Notes under the pieces: model-generated
Told to the model about the DNA's origin: nothing
Databases searched by the model: none
Seen by the model: only the letters and a program-made list of their open reading frames with translations
Shown here: positions 25,201-33,668 of the stretch, in pieces
Layout: the number at the start of each line of letters is the position of its first letter
How positions within the stretch are numbered: position 1 is the stretch's first letter
Translations under genes and position numbers: made by a program
Origin: Oasisia sp. SBJ-2009
Lineage: Eukaryota; Annelida; Polychaeta; Sabellida; Siboglinidae
Assembly: GCA_964017155.1 (NCBI GenBank)
Contig: OZ024855.1
Location: forward strand, 1,902,779-1,966,778
DNA: 64,000 nucleotides
Direction: 5' to 3'

Positions 25201-28200
25201 CTATGGCCTGGCAGTGGTAGCTATGACCTGACAGTGGTAGATATGACCTGGCAGTGGTAGCTATGACCTGGCAGTGGTAGCTATGACCTGACAGTGGTAG
25301 CTATGACCTGACAGTGGTAGCTATGGCCTGGCAGTGGTAGCTATGGCCTGGCAGTGGTAGGTATGACCTGACAGTGGTAGCTATGACCTGGCAGTGGTAG
25401 CTATGGCCTGGCAGTGGTAGCTATGGCCTGGCAGTGGTAGCTATGACCTGACAGTGGTAGCTATGACCTGACAGTGGTAGGGATGACCTGACAGTGGTAG
25501 CTATGACCAGTCAGTGGTAGCTATGACCTGGCAGTGGTAGCTGTGACCTGGCAGTGGTAGCTATGACCTGGCAGTGGTAGGTAGCTATGACCTGACAGTG
25601 GTAGGTAGCTATGACCTGGCAATGGTAGCTATGACCTGGCAGTGGTAGCTATGACCTGGCAGTGGTAGGTAGCTATGACTTGACAGTGGTAGGTAGCTAT
25701 GACCTGACAGTGGTAGCTATGACCTGTCAGTGGTAGCTATGACCTGTCAGTGGTAGCTATGACCTGGCAGTGATAGCTATGACCTGTCAGTGATAGCTAT
25801 GACCTGTCAGTGGTAGCTATGACCTGACAGTGGTAGCTATGACCTGGCAGTGGTAGCTATGACCTGACAGTGGTAGCTATGACCTGACAGTGGTAGCTAT
25901 GACCTGACAGTGGTAGCTATGATCTGGCAGTGGTTGGTAGCTATGACCAGACAGTGGTAGCTATGACCTGGCAGTGGTAGCTATGACCTGGCAGAGGTAG
26001 CTATGACATGGCAGTGGTAGCTATGACCTGGCAGTGGTAGCTATGACCTGGCAGTGGTAGCTATGACCTGGCAGTGGTAGCTATGATCTGCAGAGGTAGC
26101 TATGACATGGCAGTGGTAGTTATGACCTGGCAGTGGTAGCTATGACCTGGCTGTGGTAGCTATGACCTGGCAGTGGTAGCTATGACCTGGCAGAGGTAGC
26201 TATGACCTGGCAGTGGTAGCCATGACCTGGCAGAGGTAGCTATGACCTGGCAGTGGTAGCTATGACCTGGCAGAGGTAGCTATGACCTGGCAGTGGTAGC
26301 TGACCTGGCAGTGGTAGCTATGACGTGGCAGTGGTAGCTATGACCTGGCAGTGGTAGCTATGACTGTGACTGACCTGGCAGTGGTTCGTGTGTCTCCAGG
26401 TCTCTCGTCTGCACCATGAATGCGTGCAGACCGTGACACTTTCCTCTCGTGTAAAGCATCGCCATCACAATCGCGTGGTTGGTTGTCTTGCCAACTGCAA
26501 ACACAACGTGTGTATTCCTTGTCAATTGTCATACGACTTCATACACCTTGGTGTCATACATCAGTGAAGTGAGGCTGCCCATTAACGTTCTGATCAACAA
26601 AGATACACCCAAGGTAACTGGACAGTTTAGCACTGGTTCATTCGTGTGAGGAAGAGTCACACAATATGGAATTAAATGTTCCTGTACAATTCATTATTAC
26701 AGCCTCTGACAAACGAGATGTGTTGACGGTCACGTCTCTAAGTGTGAACTGTTAAACAAATATTGCGGACGGACGGACGGACGGACGGACATACAGACGG
26801 ACAGGCGGACGGATGGGCATACAGAGACAGTTACAGACATAGATAATTTTTAACAATACGAATTTAAATAATTAACATAACTGTAGTGGACAAGGTGAAG
26901 AACATGTTGTATAATTCACTCACGTCCTCCAGGCCACCATTTTATTGAGGTCAAGGTCGGCGAATGCAAAACAAATTCCTGTGTGGTTGGGTCGTATGTG
27001 GCCGTCGTCTCCAGGCCTCGCAAGTGTGTGCCTGGTGAAGAAGCATTGCTCATCCATCATCAGGTGAATTATTTGACATACGCAAACATGATTTTTTAAA
27101 GAAAATGTCAATTCTTACACGATGCAAGACCAAATTTGTTGTCCCCATAGGCGGCCATTATAATATTGCCTTCATAGCCTGCTAGGTTTTTTTTTAACTA
27201 TTAGGGCAATCACATTTTCAGACATTAACTAGCCTTCATTCACACACGTGCTGTATACGATTCGTGAACTTCTAATACCTCATTTTCCTACAATCCAAGC
27301 TCTAATCTGACACCCCTTAATTTCTGCTAGAACTAGACACTGAATTTCCTGGGTCACATCGAAACTTGAACATCGAACTTGGAGTTGAAACCAAAGTTTT
27401 GTTGTGCCCTAAATTGTACCAACTGTTATACATTCAAATGATCTCATAGTTCATGACCTTCTCCCTCTCTGTGTACTCACCGTGACCTAGCTCTGTCTGG
27501 GCGTAGGTGCCAATGATCTCATAGGTCATGACCTTCCCCCCCCCTCTGTGTACTCACCGTGACCTAGCTCTGTCTGGGCGTAGGTGCCAATGATCTCATA
27601 GGTCATGACCTTCCCCCCCCCCTCTGTGTACTCACCATGACCTAGCTCTGTCTGGGCGTAGGTGCCAATGATCTCATAGGTCATGACCTTCCCCCCCCCC
27701 CCCTCTGTGTACTCACCATGACCTAGCTCTGTCTGGGCGTAGGTGCCAATGATCTCATAGTTCATTACCTCCCCCCCCCCCTCTGTGTACTCACCGTGAC
27801 CTAGCTCTGTCTGGGCGTAGGTGCCAATGATCTCATAGGTCATGACCTTCCCCCCCCCCTCTGTGTACTCACCATGACCTAGCTCTGTCTGGGCATAGGT
27901 GCCAATGATCTCATAGTTCATTACCTTCCCCCCCCCTCTGTGTACTCACCGTGACCTAGCTCTGTCTGGGCATAGGTACCAATGATCTCATAGGTCATGA
28001 CCTTCCCCCCCCTCTGTGTACTCACCGTGACCTAGCTCTGTCTGGGCGTAGGTGCCAATGATCTCATAGTTCATTACCTCCCCCCCCCCCCTCTGTGTAC
28101 TCACCGTGACCTAGCTCTGTCTGGGCGTAGGTGCCAATTATCTCATAGTTCATGGCTTTCTCCAACCACCTGCTCTGTTGTTCCTCCGTTCCGAGGCCCA

Positions 28201-31200
28201 TAATACCAGGGATGAACATGTCAATTTGAAGCCCCATTGGGGACGCTTCATTGGGGAAGATGATACTGAAACATGGTCATTCATTTTACTCACAAATATG
28301 TGAAGGCAAAATCTTGGTTTCACTCGACGCATTTGGTGAAAACACACATGTATTTAAGATTATTTGGACCTTTATAGAAATTACATGCTATTACAACTGT
28401 ATCTGTGCACAAGGGTATTGTGACTATTGTCATAATATCGATGAGATTGTTCATACATTTCCGCCATTAGCACGTAATATTTATCATTTAAACTTGTCGT
28501 TTAAACATGTCCTTCTGCCTAAATGTGAAGGGATGTTTTACCCAAAATAATCCTCCATACTGGAGTTGTAAAAAAATTATTCCTTCTGTCAAAATGCCCA
28601 TATCATGTGGGAAATATGCTTGCACTTGTAATTTCTAACATTTGCATGGTATCTAAACACATTTTGCACATTGCGAAAGTTGGTTTTTAGCATAAAATAT
28701 TTGAAATGATATATGGGCATTACATTTGCCTACAATTAATATCAATTAATATCGCAAACATCTGTGATGTCGAACGAAAACGTTTGGTTTGGAAAGTAGA
28801 TGGAATAATGATATTGTAAGAAATATCAGTGCTTGGCACACAACCACAAGGTGGTGTACTGCAACATCACTTCTAGTCAAATGCTCCAAAGTGATATTTC
28901 TAAAAATCAAACAACATCTGGATAGTTCTATCCATAATTGTTTCCATATGAATGGAATTCGTTGATTTGATCAAATGTTATTAGGAATAACCTAGTTTTC
29001 ATGTTGTGTATTCCACACCAAAGGCATATTTAAACATTGGCAAAGCTGTCAACCATTTAAAGATCGTTTCTGTCTTCTGGTTTTGTCTTAACCAATACCT
29101 GCGTAGCAAGAATGCATCAGCGAATTCTCCAAGTTTATATTCCTTCAGCTTCTTGGCCATCAATGCGGCTTTTCTAACACCATTTGCGTATTTCTCCGTG
29201 TCTGAGAGAAAGTAGTAGTTTGGTCCACCCTTCATCTCCGGGTCCTCGGCTATCCGCTTTTCTGTATAAAACAAATACAATAAAATACATGTTATAAATG
29301 TAGTACAGCGCATTCCAGAAATTACAATGTTGATGCATTGTAATTCCATTACAATATAAGTATGCAGTTACAGTGTAGAACACAGTTAACATCATTTCTA
29401 AAATGATACTCTGAGGATGAAATAAATAAGTTATATATTTATTTTCAAAACCACTAGTACAGCCTTGTCTTGTTTATGCACACTCTGGTGTCCATGTTCA
29501 GGTGGATAAGTGGCACACGCAGATTAGCGAGACATCAACAAGGTTCCCACATAACATGTGTAAATCACAAAACAACCTGACTGGATAAACAGATATGACT
29601 GCACATAGGGTGACATTTTGGGTGGATATTGCAGTTTAACGAGAGACCCTGACTTCATGTATCTCCACAAACAGATTAATTGAATGCAAGTACAAGTGTA
29701 CTGCTAAAATAGCTTGGGCAACCATGACAACTCCTGAGAACACAAACCTATGGTATTTGACTCCAAGTTTTGTTACCTTCATCTGGGGTCAAACATGAAA
29801 AGTAATATATTTTAAGTTTTCCTGCCCTTGAAGTTGTGAGTTCCCTCCCTTTTTAAAACAATTTTAAAGGACATTTTATTTATATATTTATTTATTAACT
29901 AGTTTATATCACAATTATTATTAAATAGATAATCTATTATTTTAATTTTTTCTTTCTTTATTTATTATATTAAAATATTTTGTTTTCATTTTAAAGAACA
30001 AATTATGTACAATATGTATATATTATATCTATAGCTTATATTTATTTGCCATATTTCATTTTATTGTATATACATATATATATATATAGGCACTATATGA
30101 GTCAACGCCAGAATACATTCCAATTCATCATGTAATGCACGTTGAATATGGCAATAAAGCTTTATTATTATTATATATATATATATATAAATATATAATT
30201 TGGTATGTAAAAAATGTAAATACATACCAAATATTTTATAATTACTAGCATAATAAAGGTGCTATTCAAAAGTTACCCTCTGTCTAGTATCATTGATGAG
30301 GGGGTTTTGTCCGGAAATGGATTGTCTAGAAGGAATTATGTATGGAGGGGGTTTTGTCCAAGGGGGTTTTGTCCGGAAATGGCTTATGTCTAGAGGGAGT
30401 TATGAATGGAGGGGATTTTGTCCGAGGGGGTTTTGTCCGAGGGGGTTTTGTCCGGAGGGGTTTTTGTCCGAGGGGGTTTTGTCCGGAGGGGGTTTTGTCC
30501 GAGGGGGTTTTGTCCGGAGGGGGTTTTGTCCGCACCGTTGAGACTAACATATGGTAACTGTTTTAACCATAAAAGTAATATTATTATAATATTTCCATCA
30601 TATATATTTTCATTGTGTATGTGTTTGGGGTCAAATGTGCGTAAAATAGTTGTAGTGGTCTGGAATTGTTGTCACTCGGTCAGTGACACTGACACTGACA
30701 GTGACCTAGTAGGCTAATAAATACACAGGAAAACGTGAACAGCACGTAATTTGTCGCCAAATTTTTAGCATCTGGCCTTTCTGACACTGTTTCTGGAATT
30801 CTGTATCACAATCAGGTTATTTCAGTTACTTTACCTATATTATTAGGGCCTTATTGCAAAGTTTTGCTACATTTGTTTATGCGGTTGTGTTTGGAATGTC
30901 ATTGTACATGAGTACATCACTTCTAATTAAAAGACAGTATATACATGTTATTTTTTAAATTGCGTTTCGATCAATTTAATTCTGTCGCGTCAATGTAAAC
31001 CAACGGATCTCACAGCTCCCCATAGCTGGCACATCCCACTGGCACAAGAACCGCAAAGTCAAAAATATAATATATATATATATAATAGTCTGCAATTTAA
31101 TTTGAAAAAAGCAATATTTTGTCAATTTAAAAATGTCCAAAAACAAGTTTACATTGCCAAGAATAAATTACAAGAATAAATTATATACACCGCCCCCCCC

Positions 31201-31660
31201 CCTCGCCCCCCAACGTGCTTGCATGGGGGCGGTGTATACTCTCTTAACTTAAATTAAAACAAAGTTAATAAAATTATAAAAATTAAAACGTTAATAAAAT
31301 TATTGTATGGACCTCTCCAGCGTTAGCCCAAGTTTAGGCTGTTTGGTGGAGGAAACCACCTGAGACAACATGTACATGAGCGCGGGAACAGCATTCCATT
31401 TGCATGTTTTGAATGAGGTACCGGGTGCAAATCACGCCACCGCAATGCCTAACGCCGGCAACTGTCACCCCTTTGGCTCGTGCACCAAGTATTATTATTG
31501 CACGACAACAGCACAGACATCTATCGAACGCACCCACATATCTCCTTTTCTGCGTATATTCCCGACTGCCATCAAAAATATACGTTAATTGCTCTAAATT
31601 AAAGTTCGCACAATCGCGTTCTCGCTGCAAATCCTGATTGACCCTAACTTTCGACGACAT
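13563..31660 (-). CDS. ACOX1-like: Peroxisomal acyl-CoA oxidase (ACOX1-like), 14 exons, whole gene span
   Basis: This enzyme catalyses the FAD-dependent first step of peroxisomal beta-oxidation, turning acyl-CoA into trans-2-enoyl-CoA and passing electrons to O2 to give H2O2. Fourteen exons join with consistent phases to 2037 nt and 678 residues; mammalian ACOX1 is about 660 residues. Visible landmarks are an N-terminal acyl-CoA oxidase region (residues about 8-95), YAQTELGHG (143-151), [14 protein letters not shown] and KWWPGG (about 152-187), GDIGPK in exon 6, CGGHG (416-420), YEGENTV (440-446), [11 protein letters not shown] in exon 13, and C-terminal SKL (676-678), a type 1 peroxisomal targeting signal. 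By analogy with the acyl-CoA dehydrogenase fold, E441 is the catalytic base. The start is the first in-frame ATG after an upstream in-frame TAG at 31706-31708. No frameshift or internal stop was found. Several introns carry minisatellites made of the gene's own splice junctions. Assignment to ACOX1 rather than ACOX2 rests on overall similarity. Confidence 0.95.
13874..14035. repeat. Tandem copies of the exon 13 donor junction (about 40 bp, four copies)
   Basis: The native junction, CTCAG|GTGAGAACTTG on the minus strand at 14009/14008, is followed by three more copies whose TTCTCACC starts at 13962, 13922 and 13874, spacing 39, 40 and 48 bp. All retain AG|GTGAGAA. Use of the second donor would add 13 in-frame residues ([13 protein letters not shown]). 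Use of the third would meet a stop. Confidence 0.85.
14009..14215 (-). CDS. ACOX1-like: ACOX1-like exon 13
   Basis: It encodes residues 589-657: [40 protein letters not shown] and [20 protein letters not shown]. The acceptor is TGTGACAG| and the donor ACTCAG|GTGAGA, phase 0. This is the highly conserved C-terminal ACOX segment. Both ends of the exon have been copied into the flanking introns. Confidence 0.96.
14211..14757. repeat. 21-bp array built on the exon 13 acceptor, about 26 units
   Basis: On the minus strand the unit is GTTCTGTGACAGAGTGGTGT plus T. It contains the exon 13 acceptor TGTGACAG| and the first five exon bases AGTGG. The native acceptor is the unit closest to exon 13. All units keep the AG. 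Confidence 0.93.
14758..15165. other. Intron 12 unique segment
   Basis: No gene or strong feature. A short direct repeat, TGATCACATGACTA, occurs twice at about 15029-15062. Confidence 0.6.
15166..15350. repeat. 17-bp array, about 11 units
   Basis: Units of GTGAGGTCACTACAAGA lie within intron 12, with one degenerate unit (GTGATACTCTACTAGA) near 15220-15236. The AGGTCA core resembles a nuclear-receptor half-site, but the 17-bp spacing is set by the array. Confidence 0.93.
15536..15712. repeat. 13-bp array, about 13 units
   Basis: Perfect or near-perfect ACACAACACAGAC units in intron 12, close to the exon 12 donor. No stop is present in several frames, so spurious Cys- or His-rich ORFs appear on both strands. 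Confidence 0.95.
15752..15898 (-). CDS. ACOX1-like: ACOX1-like exon 12
   Basis: It encodes residues 540-588: [20 protein letters not shown], then [21 protein letters not shown]. The acceptor is TTTATAG| and the donor GAG|GTCAGT, phase 0. The acceptor plus the first 21 exon bases are repeated about 14 times upstream in intron 11. Confidence 0.95.
15880..16327. repeat. 32-bp array built on the exon 12 acceptor, about 14 units
   Basis: On the minus strand each unit reads CTTTATAGGCACACTGTCAC followed by AGCTATGTACTA. This is the exon 12 acceptor TTTATAG| plus the first 21 bases of exon 12. The unit nearest the exon is the native one. Upstream copies in multiples of three (96 bp) would preserve frame if used. 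Confidence 0.93.
16328..16821. other. Intron 11 unique segment
   Basis: No gene. The minus-strand ORF 16531-16755 shows no recognisable family. A T-rich TTTTTTTTGG stretch lies at about 16535. Confidence 0.6.
16822..16927 (-). CDS. ACOX1-like: ACOX1-like exon 11
   Basis: It encodes the end of R504 to K539: [20 protein letters not shown], then [15 protein letters not shown]. The acceptor is GCTTCAG| and the donor AAG|GTAAGC, phase 0. It joins to exon 12 as AAKAHCHSYV, matching the ASEAHCHYVV region of ACOX1. Confidence 0.9.
17155..20246. repeat. 45-bp array, about 68 units, in intron 10
   Basis: The unit is CCCAGACTTTACAATGTGTT followed by TGTTCTTCATGTCTAACATC and TTCAA. Variation is almost only T/C in ACTT(T/C)ACA and C/T in A(C/T)CCAG. 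Because 45 is divisible by three, one minus frame ([15 protein letters not shown]) and two plus frames stay open for hundreds of codons. It sits wholly inside an intron of the opposite-strand gene, so these ORFs are not annotated as coding. Confidence 0.97.
20396..20548 (-). CDS. ACOX1-like: ACOX1-like exon 10
   Basis: It encodes R453 to R504 (both arginines split at the junctions), beginning [20 protein letters not shown] and ending [11 protein letters not shown]. The acceptor is CGTGCAG| and the donor CAG|GTAAAA, phase 2. It lies in the less conserved region that starts the C-terminal oxidase domain. Confidence 0.9.
20549..21073. other. Intron 9 unique segment
   Basis: No gene. Overlapping small ORFs on the plus strand (20806-21098) are not recognised. 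Confidence 0.6.
21074..21125 (-). repeat. Duplicate of the exon 9 3' end and donor
   Basis: On the minus strand this reads [14 protein letters not shown], then AAG|GTAACA. It copies the exon 9 end with one two-base deletion and a changed donor. At least 26 bases (21099-21124) match the native exon 9 sequence at 21240-21265. It is separated from the native copy by a CA/CG run at 21120-21192. Confidence 0.88.
21120..21192. repeat. CA/CACG microsatellite
   Basis: Alternating purine-pyrimidine tract of CA and CACG repeats between the native exon 9 donor and its duplicate. The sequence type favours Z-DNA. Confidence 0.9.
21217..21443 (-). CDS. ACOX1-like: ACOX1-like exon 9 (catalytic glutamate)
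   Basis: It encodes residues 378-452 plus two bases. It carries [38 protein letters not shown] and [18 protein letters not shown]441 in YEGEN aligns with the acyl-CoA oxidase catalytic base. The acceptor is GTCACAG| and the donor AAG|GTGAGC, phase 2. The exon's 3' end is duplicated at 21074-21125. Confidence 0.95.
21775..21841 (-). repeat. Degenerate duplicate of the exon 8 3' end
   Basis: Immediately after the exon 8 donor, the minus strand carries CATCAGGGCAATGTAGAGCT. This resembles the exon 8 segment that encodes [10 protein letters not shown], and a donor-like CAAG|GTAATA follows. About 45 bp are involved. Confidence 0.6.
21842..22004 (-). CDS. ACOX1-like: ACOX1-like exon 8
   Basis: It encodes residues 323-377, including [20 protein letters not shown] and [20 protein letters not shown]. 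The [11 protein letters not shown] stretch is a family hallmark. The acceptor is TGCCAG| and the donor GAG|GTAGGC, phase 0. A degenerate copy of the exon's last 45 or so bases lies just inside intron 8. Confidence 0.94.
22053..22243. repeat. AG/GGGG microsatellite in intron 7
   Basis: Long AG tract with interspersed GGGG runs on the plus strand. The minus-strand transcript therefore carries a CT-rich tract just downstream of exon 7 and upstream of the exon 8 acceptor. Confidence 0.95.
22244..22827. other. Intron 7 remainder with TTG-rich tract
   Basis: A TGTTGTTG-rich stretch lies at about 22485-22660. No gene was recognised in either strand. Confidence 0.6.
22828..23000 (-). CDS. ACOX1-like: ACOX1-like exon 7
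   Basis: It encodes residues 266-322 plus two bases: [20 protein letters not shown], then the helix [20 protein letters not shown] and [16 protein letters not shown]. The acceptor is TTCCCAG| and the donor AGG|GTAAGG, phase 2. Confidence 0.95.
23001..23520. other. Intron 6, GC-AG intron
   Basis: This 520-bp AT-rich intron begins GCAGGT on the minus strand at 23520 and ends TTCCCAG at 23001. The middle contains a possible retroposon-like end (GGAAATAAATATTTTACTTA) at about 23259-23278. No other feature was seen. Confidence 0.7.
23521..23636 (-). CDS. ACOX1-like: ACOX1-like exon 6 (GC donor)
   Basis: It encodes residues 227-265: [20 protein letters not shown], then [19 protein letters not shown]. 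The acceptor is TTGTAG|. The only donor that keeps frame with exon 7 is CAG|GCAGGT, a GC-AG intron in phase 0. The GT four bases on (GCAG|GTTC) would shift the frame. Confidence 0.9.
23640..23945. repeat. Degenerate repeat of about 70 bp next to the exon 6 acceptor
   Basis: Three diverged copies of a block with AATGCAAAA..CAA.CATG..ACCAC..ACTAT...ATTTCTA start at about 23640, 23812 and 23878. A GTGTGAGCGTGC microsatellite (23690-23790) lies between the first two. Unlike the other arrays, the shared part is intronic. Confidence 0.6.
23946..24231. other. Intron 5 unique segment
   Basis: No gene or clear element seen. Confidence 0.6.
24232..26374. repeat. 20-bp array built on the exon 5 donor, about 107 units
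   Basis: On the minus strand the unit is CCACTGCCAGGTCATAGCTA. It contains CCACTGCCAG, the last exon 5 bases, followed by GTCA, the first intron bases. The array begins 20-30 bp after the native donor and occupies most of intron 5. Variants are mostly G/A at GGCAG/GACAG and occasional 4-bp insertions (GTAG). Confidence 0.95.
26375..26494 (-). CDS. ACOX1-like: ACOX1-like exon 5
   Basis: It encodes residues 187-226 plus one base: [20 protein letters not shown], then [20 protein letters not shown]. The acceptor is TTTGCAG| and the donor CTGCCAG|GTCAGT, phase 1. The final nine exon bases and first four intron bases recur in every unit of the 20-bp array that fills intron 5. Confidence 0.95.
26495..26923. 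other. Intron 4
   Basis: A GGAC tetranucleotide run lies at about 26767-26815. Otherwise nothing is recognised. Confidence 0.7.
26924..27031 (-). CDS. ACOX1-like: ACOX1-like exon 4
   Basis: It encodes residues 151-186 plus one base: [20 protein letters not shown], then [16 protein letters not shown]. The acceptor is TTCACCAG| and the donor GGAC|GTGAGT, phase 1. This is the beta-domain segment containing the conserved tryptophan pair of acyl-CoA oxidases. Confidence 0.95.
27032..27425. other. Intron 3 unique segment
   Basis: No gene or element recognised between the exon 4 acceptor and the exon 3 junction array. Confidence 0.6.
27426..28180. repeat. 78-bp array built on the exon 3 donor, nine copies including the native one
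   Basis: Each unit carries the last 45 or so bases of exon 3 (reading [14 protein letters not shown]), the donor G|GTGAGTACACAGAG, and a run of about 7-13 G on the minus strand. The donors lie near 27478, 27557, 27636, 27716, 27793, 27871, 27948, 28023 and 28104. Where the G-run keeps the unit at 78 bp, the frame stays open (27526-27921, minus). The copy next to the native donor meets TAA. Confidence 0.95.
28105..28265 (-). CDS. ACOX1-like: ACOX1-like exon 3
   Basis: It encodes residues 97-150 plus one base and ends in [13 protein letters not shown], the flavin/substrate-pocket motif of the family. The acceptor is TTTCAG| and the donor CACG|GTGAGT, phase 1. The last part of this exon plus its donor is repeated eight more times downstream in intron 3. 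This copy was chosen as the real end because read-through into the next copy meets TAA. Confidence 0.93.
28266..29098. other. Intron 2
   Basis: AT-rich unique sequence. The plus-strand ORF 28251-28550 overlaps exon 3 on the opposite strand and is not recognised. No repeat array is present. Confidence 0.65.
29099..29261 (-). CDS. ACOX1-like: ACOX1-like exon 2
   Basis: It encodes residues 43-96 plus two bases: [10 protein letters not shown], then [20 protein letters not shown]. The acceptor is TATACAG| and the donor AG|GTATTG, phase 2. The [16 protein letters not shown] helix matches the equivalent N-terminal ACOX helix (RYEVAVRKSAIMVKKM in human ACOX1). Confidence 0.93.
29262..30284. other. 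Intron 1, exon 2-proximal part
   Basis: AT-rich DNA with TATA runs near 30068-30086 and 30173-30200. A possible retroposon 3' end (GGCAATAAAGCTTTATTATT) lies at about 30150. No gene. Confidence 0.6.
30285..30535. repeat. Short G-rich array in intron 1
   Basis: Units of about 14-16 bp based on GAGGGGGTTTTGTCCG lie at the right of the block, with longer degenerate units at the left. The plus strand carries many GGGGG runs and the ACOX transcript carries C runs. Confidence 0.9.
30536..31533. other. Intron 1, exon 1-proximal part
   Basis: AT-rich unique DNA. A perfect 14-bp inverted repeat occurs at 31184-31197 and 31225-31238, reported separately. No gene. Confidence 0.6.
31184..31238. repeat. 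Inverted repeat with C-rich loop
   Basis: The arms TATACACCGCCCCC and GGGGGCGGTGTATA are perfect complements of 14 bp around a 27-bp loop. It could be the end-to-end remnant of a short palindromic element or a hairpin in the ACOX1-like intron 1 RNA. Confidence 0.7.
31534..31660 (-). CDS. ACOX1-like: ACOX1-like exon 1 (start codon)
   Basis: It encodes residues 1-42 plus one base, beginning [20 protein letters not shown] and containing the conserved [13 protein letters not shown] stretch. The donor is G|GTGCGT, phase 1. A nearer GT at 31537-31536 would put the next exon out of frame, so the 31534 boundary was chosen. It also restores the aligned [14 protein letters not shown] sequence across the junction. 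Confidence 0.9.
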
Positions 31661-31708
31661 ATTTGATACGATGACGTTTACATTTTCGACTCCAGCTATG
31701 GAGAACTA
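31661..31708 (-). promoter_or_regulatory. ACOX1-like 5' leader immediately upstream of start
   Basis: An in-frame TAG at 31706-31708 precedes the start with no ATG between, which supports the chosen start. A TGACGT sequence, like a CRE half-site, lies at 31672-31677. No TATA box is evident. The transcription start cannot be placed from sequence alone. Confidence 0.35.
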
Positions 31709-33660
<1,952 letters not shown>

Positions 33661-33668
33661 AGATCGAG

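Noticed and set aside
27526..27921. 131-residue ORF repeating [22 protein letters not shown] as a separate gene
   Set aside because: It is read-through of the exon 3 junction copies in intron 3, with no start or end of its own.
31534..31540. Alternative exon 1 donor GTGGGT at 31537
   Set aside because: It would leave exon 1 in phase 0, whereas exon 2 needs one base. The GTGCGT donor gives the conserved sequence.
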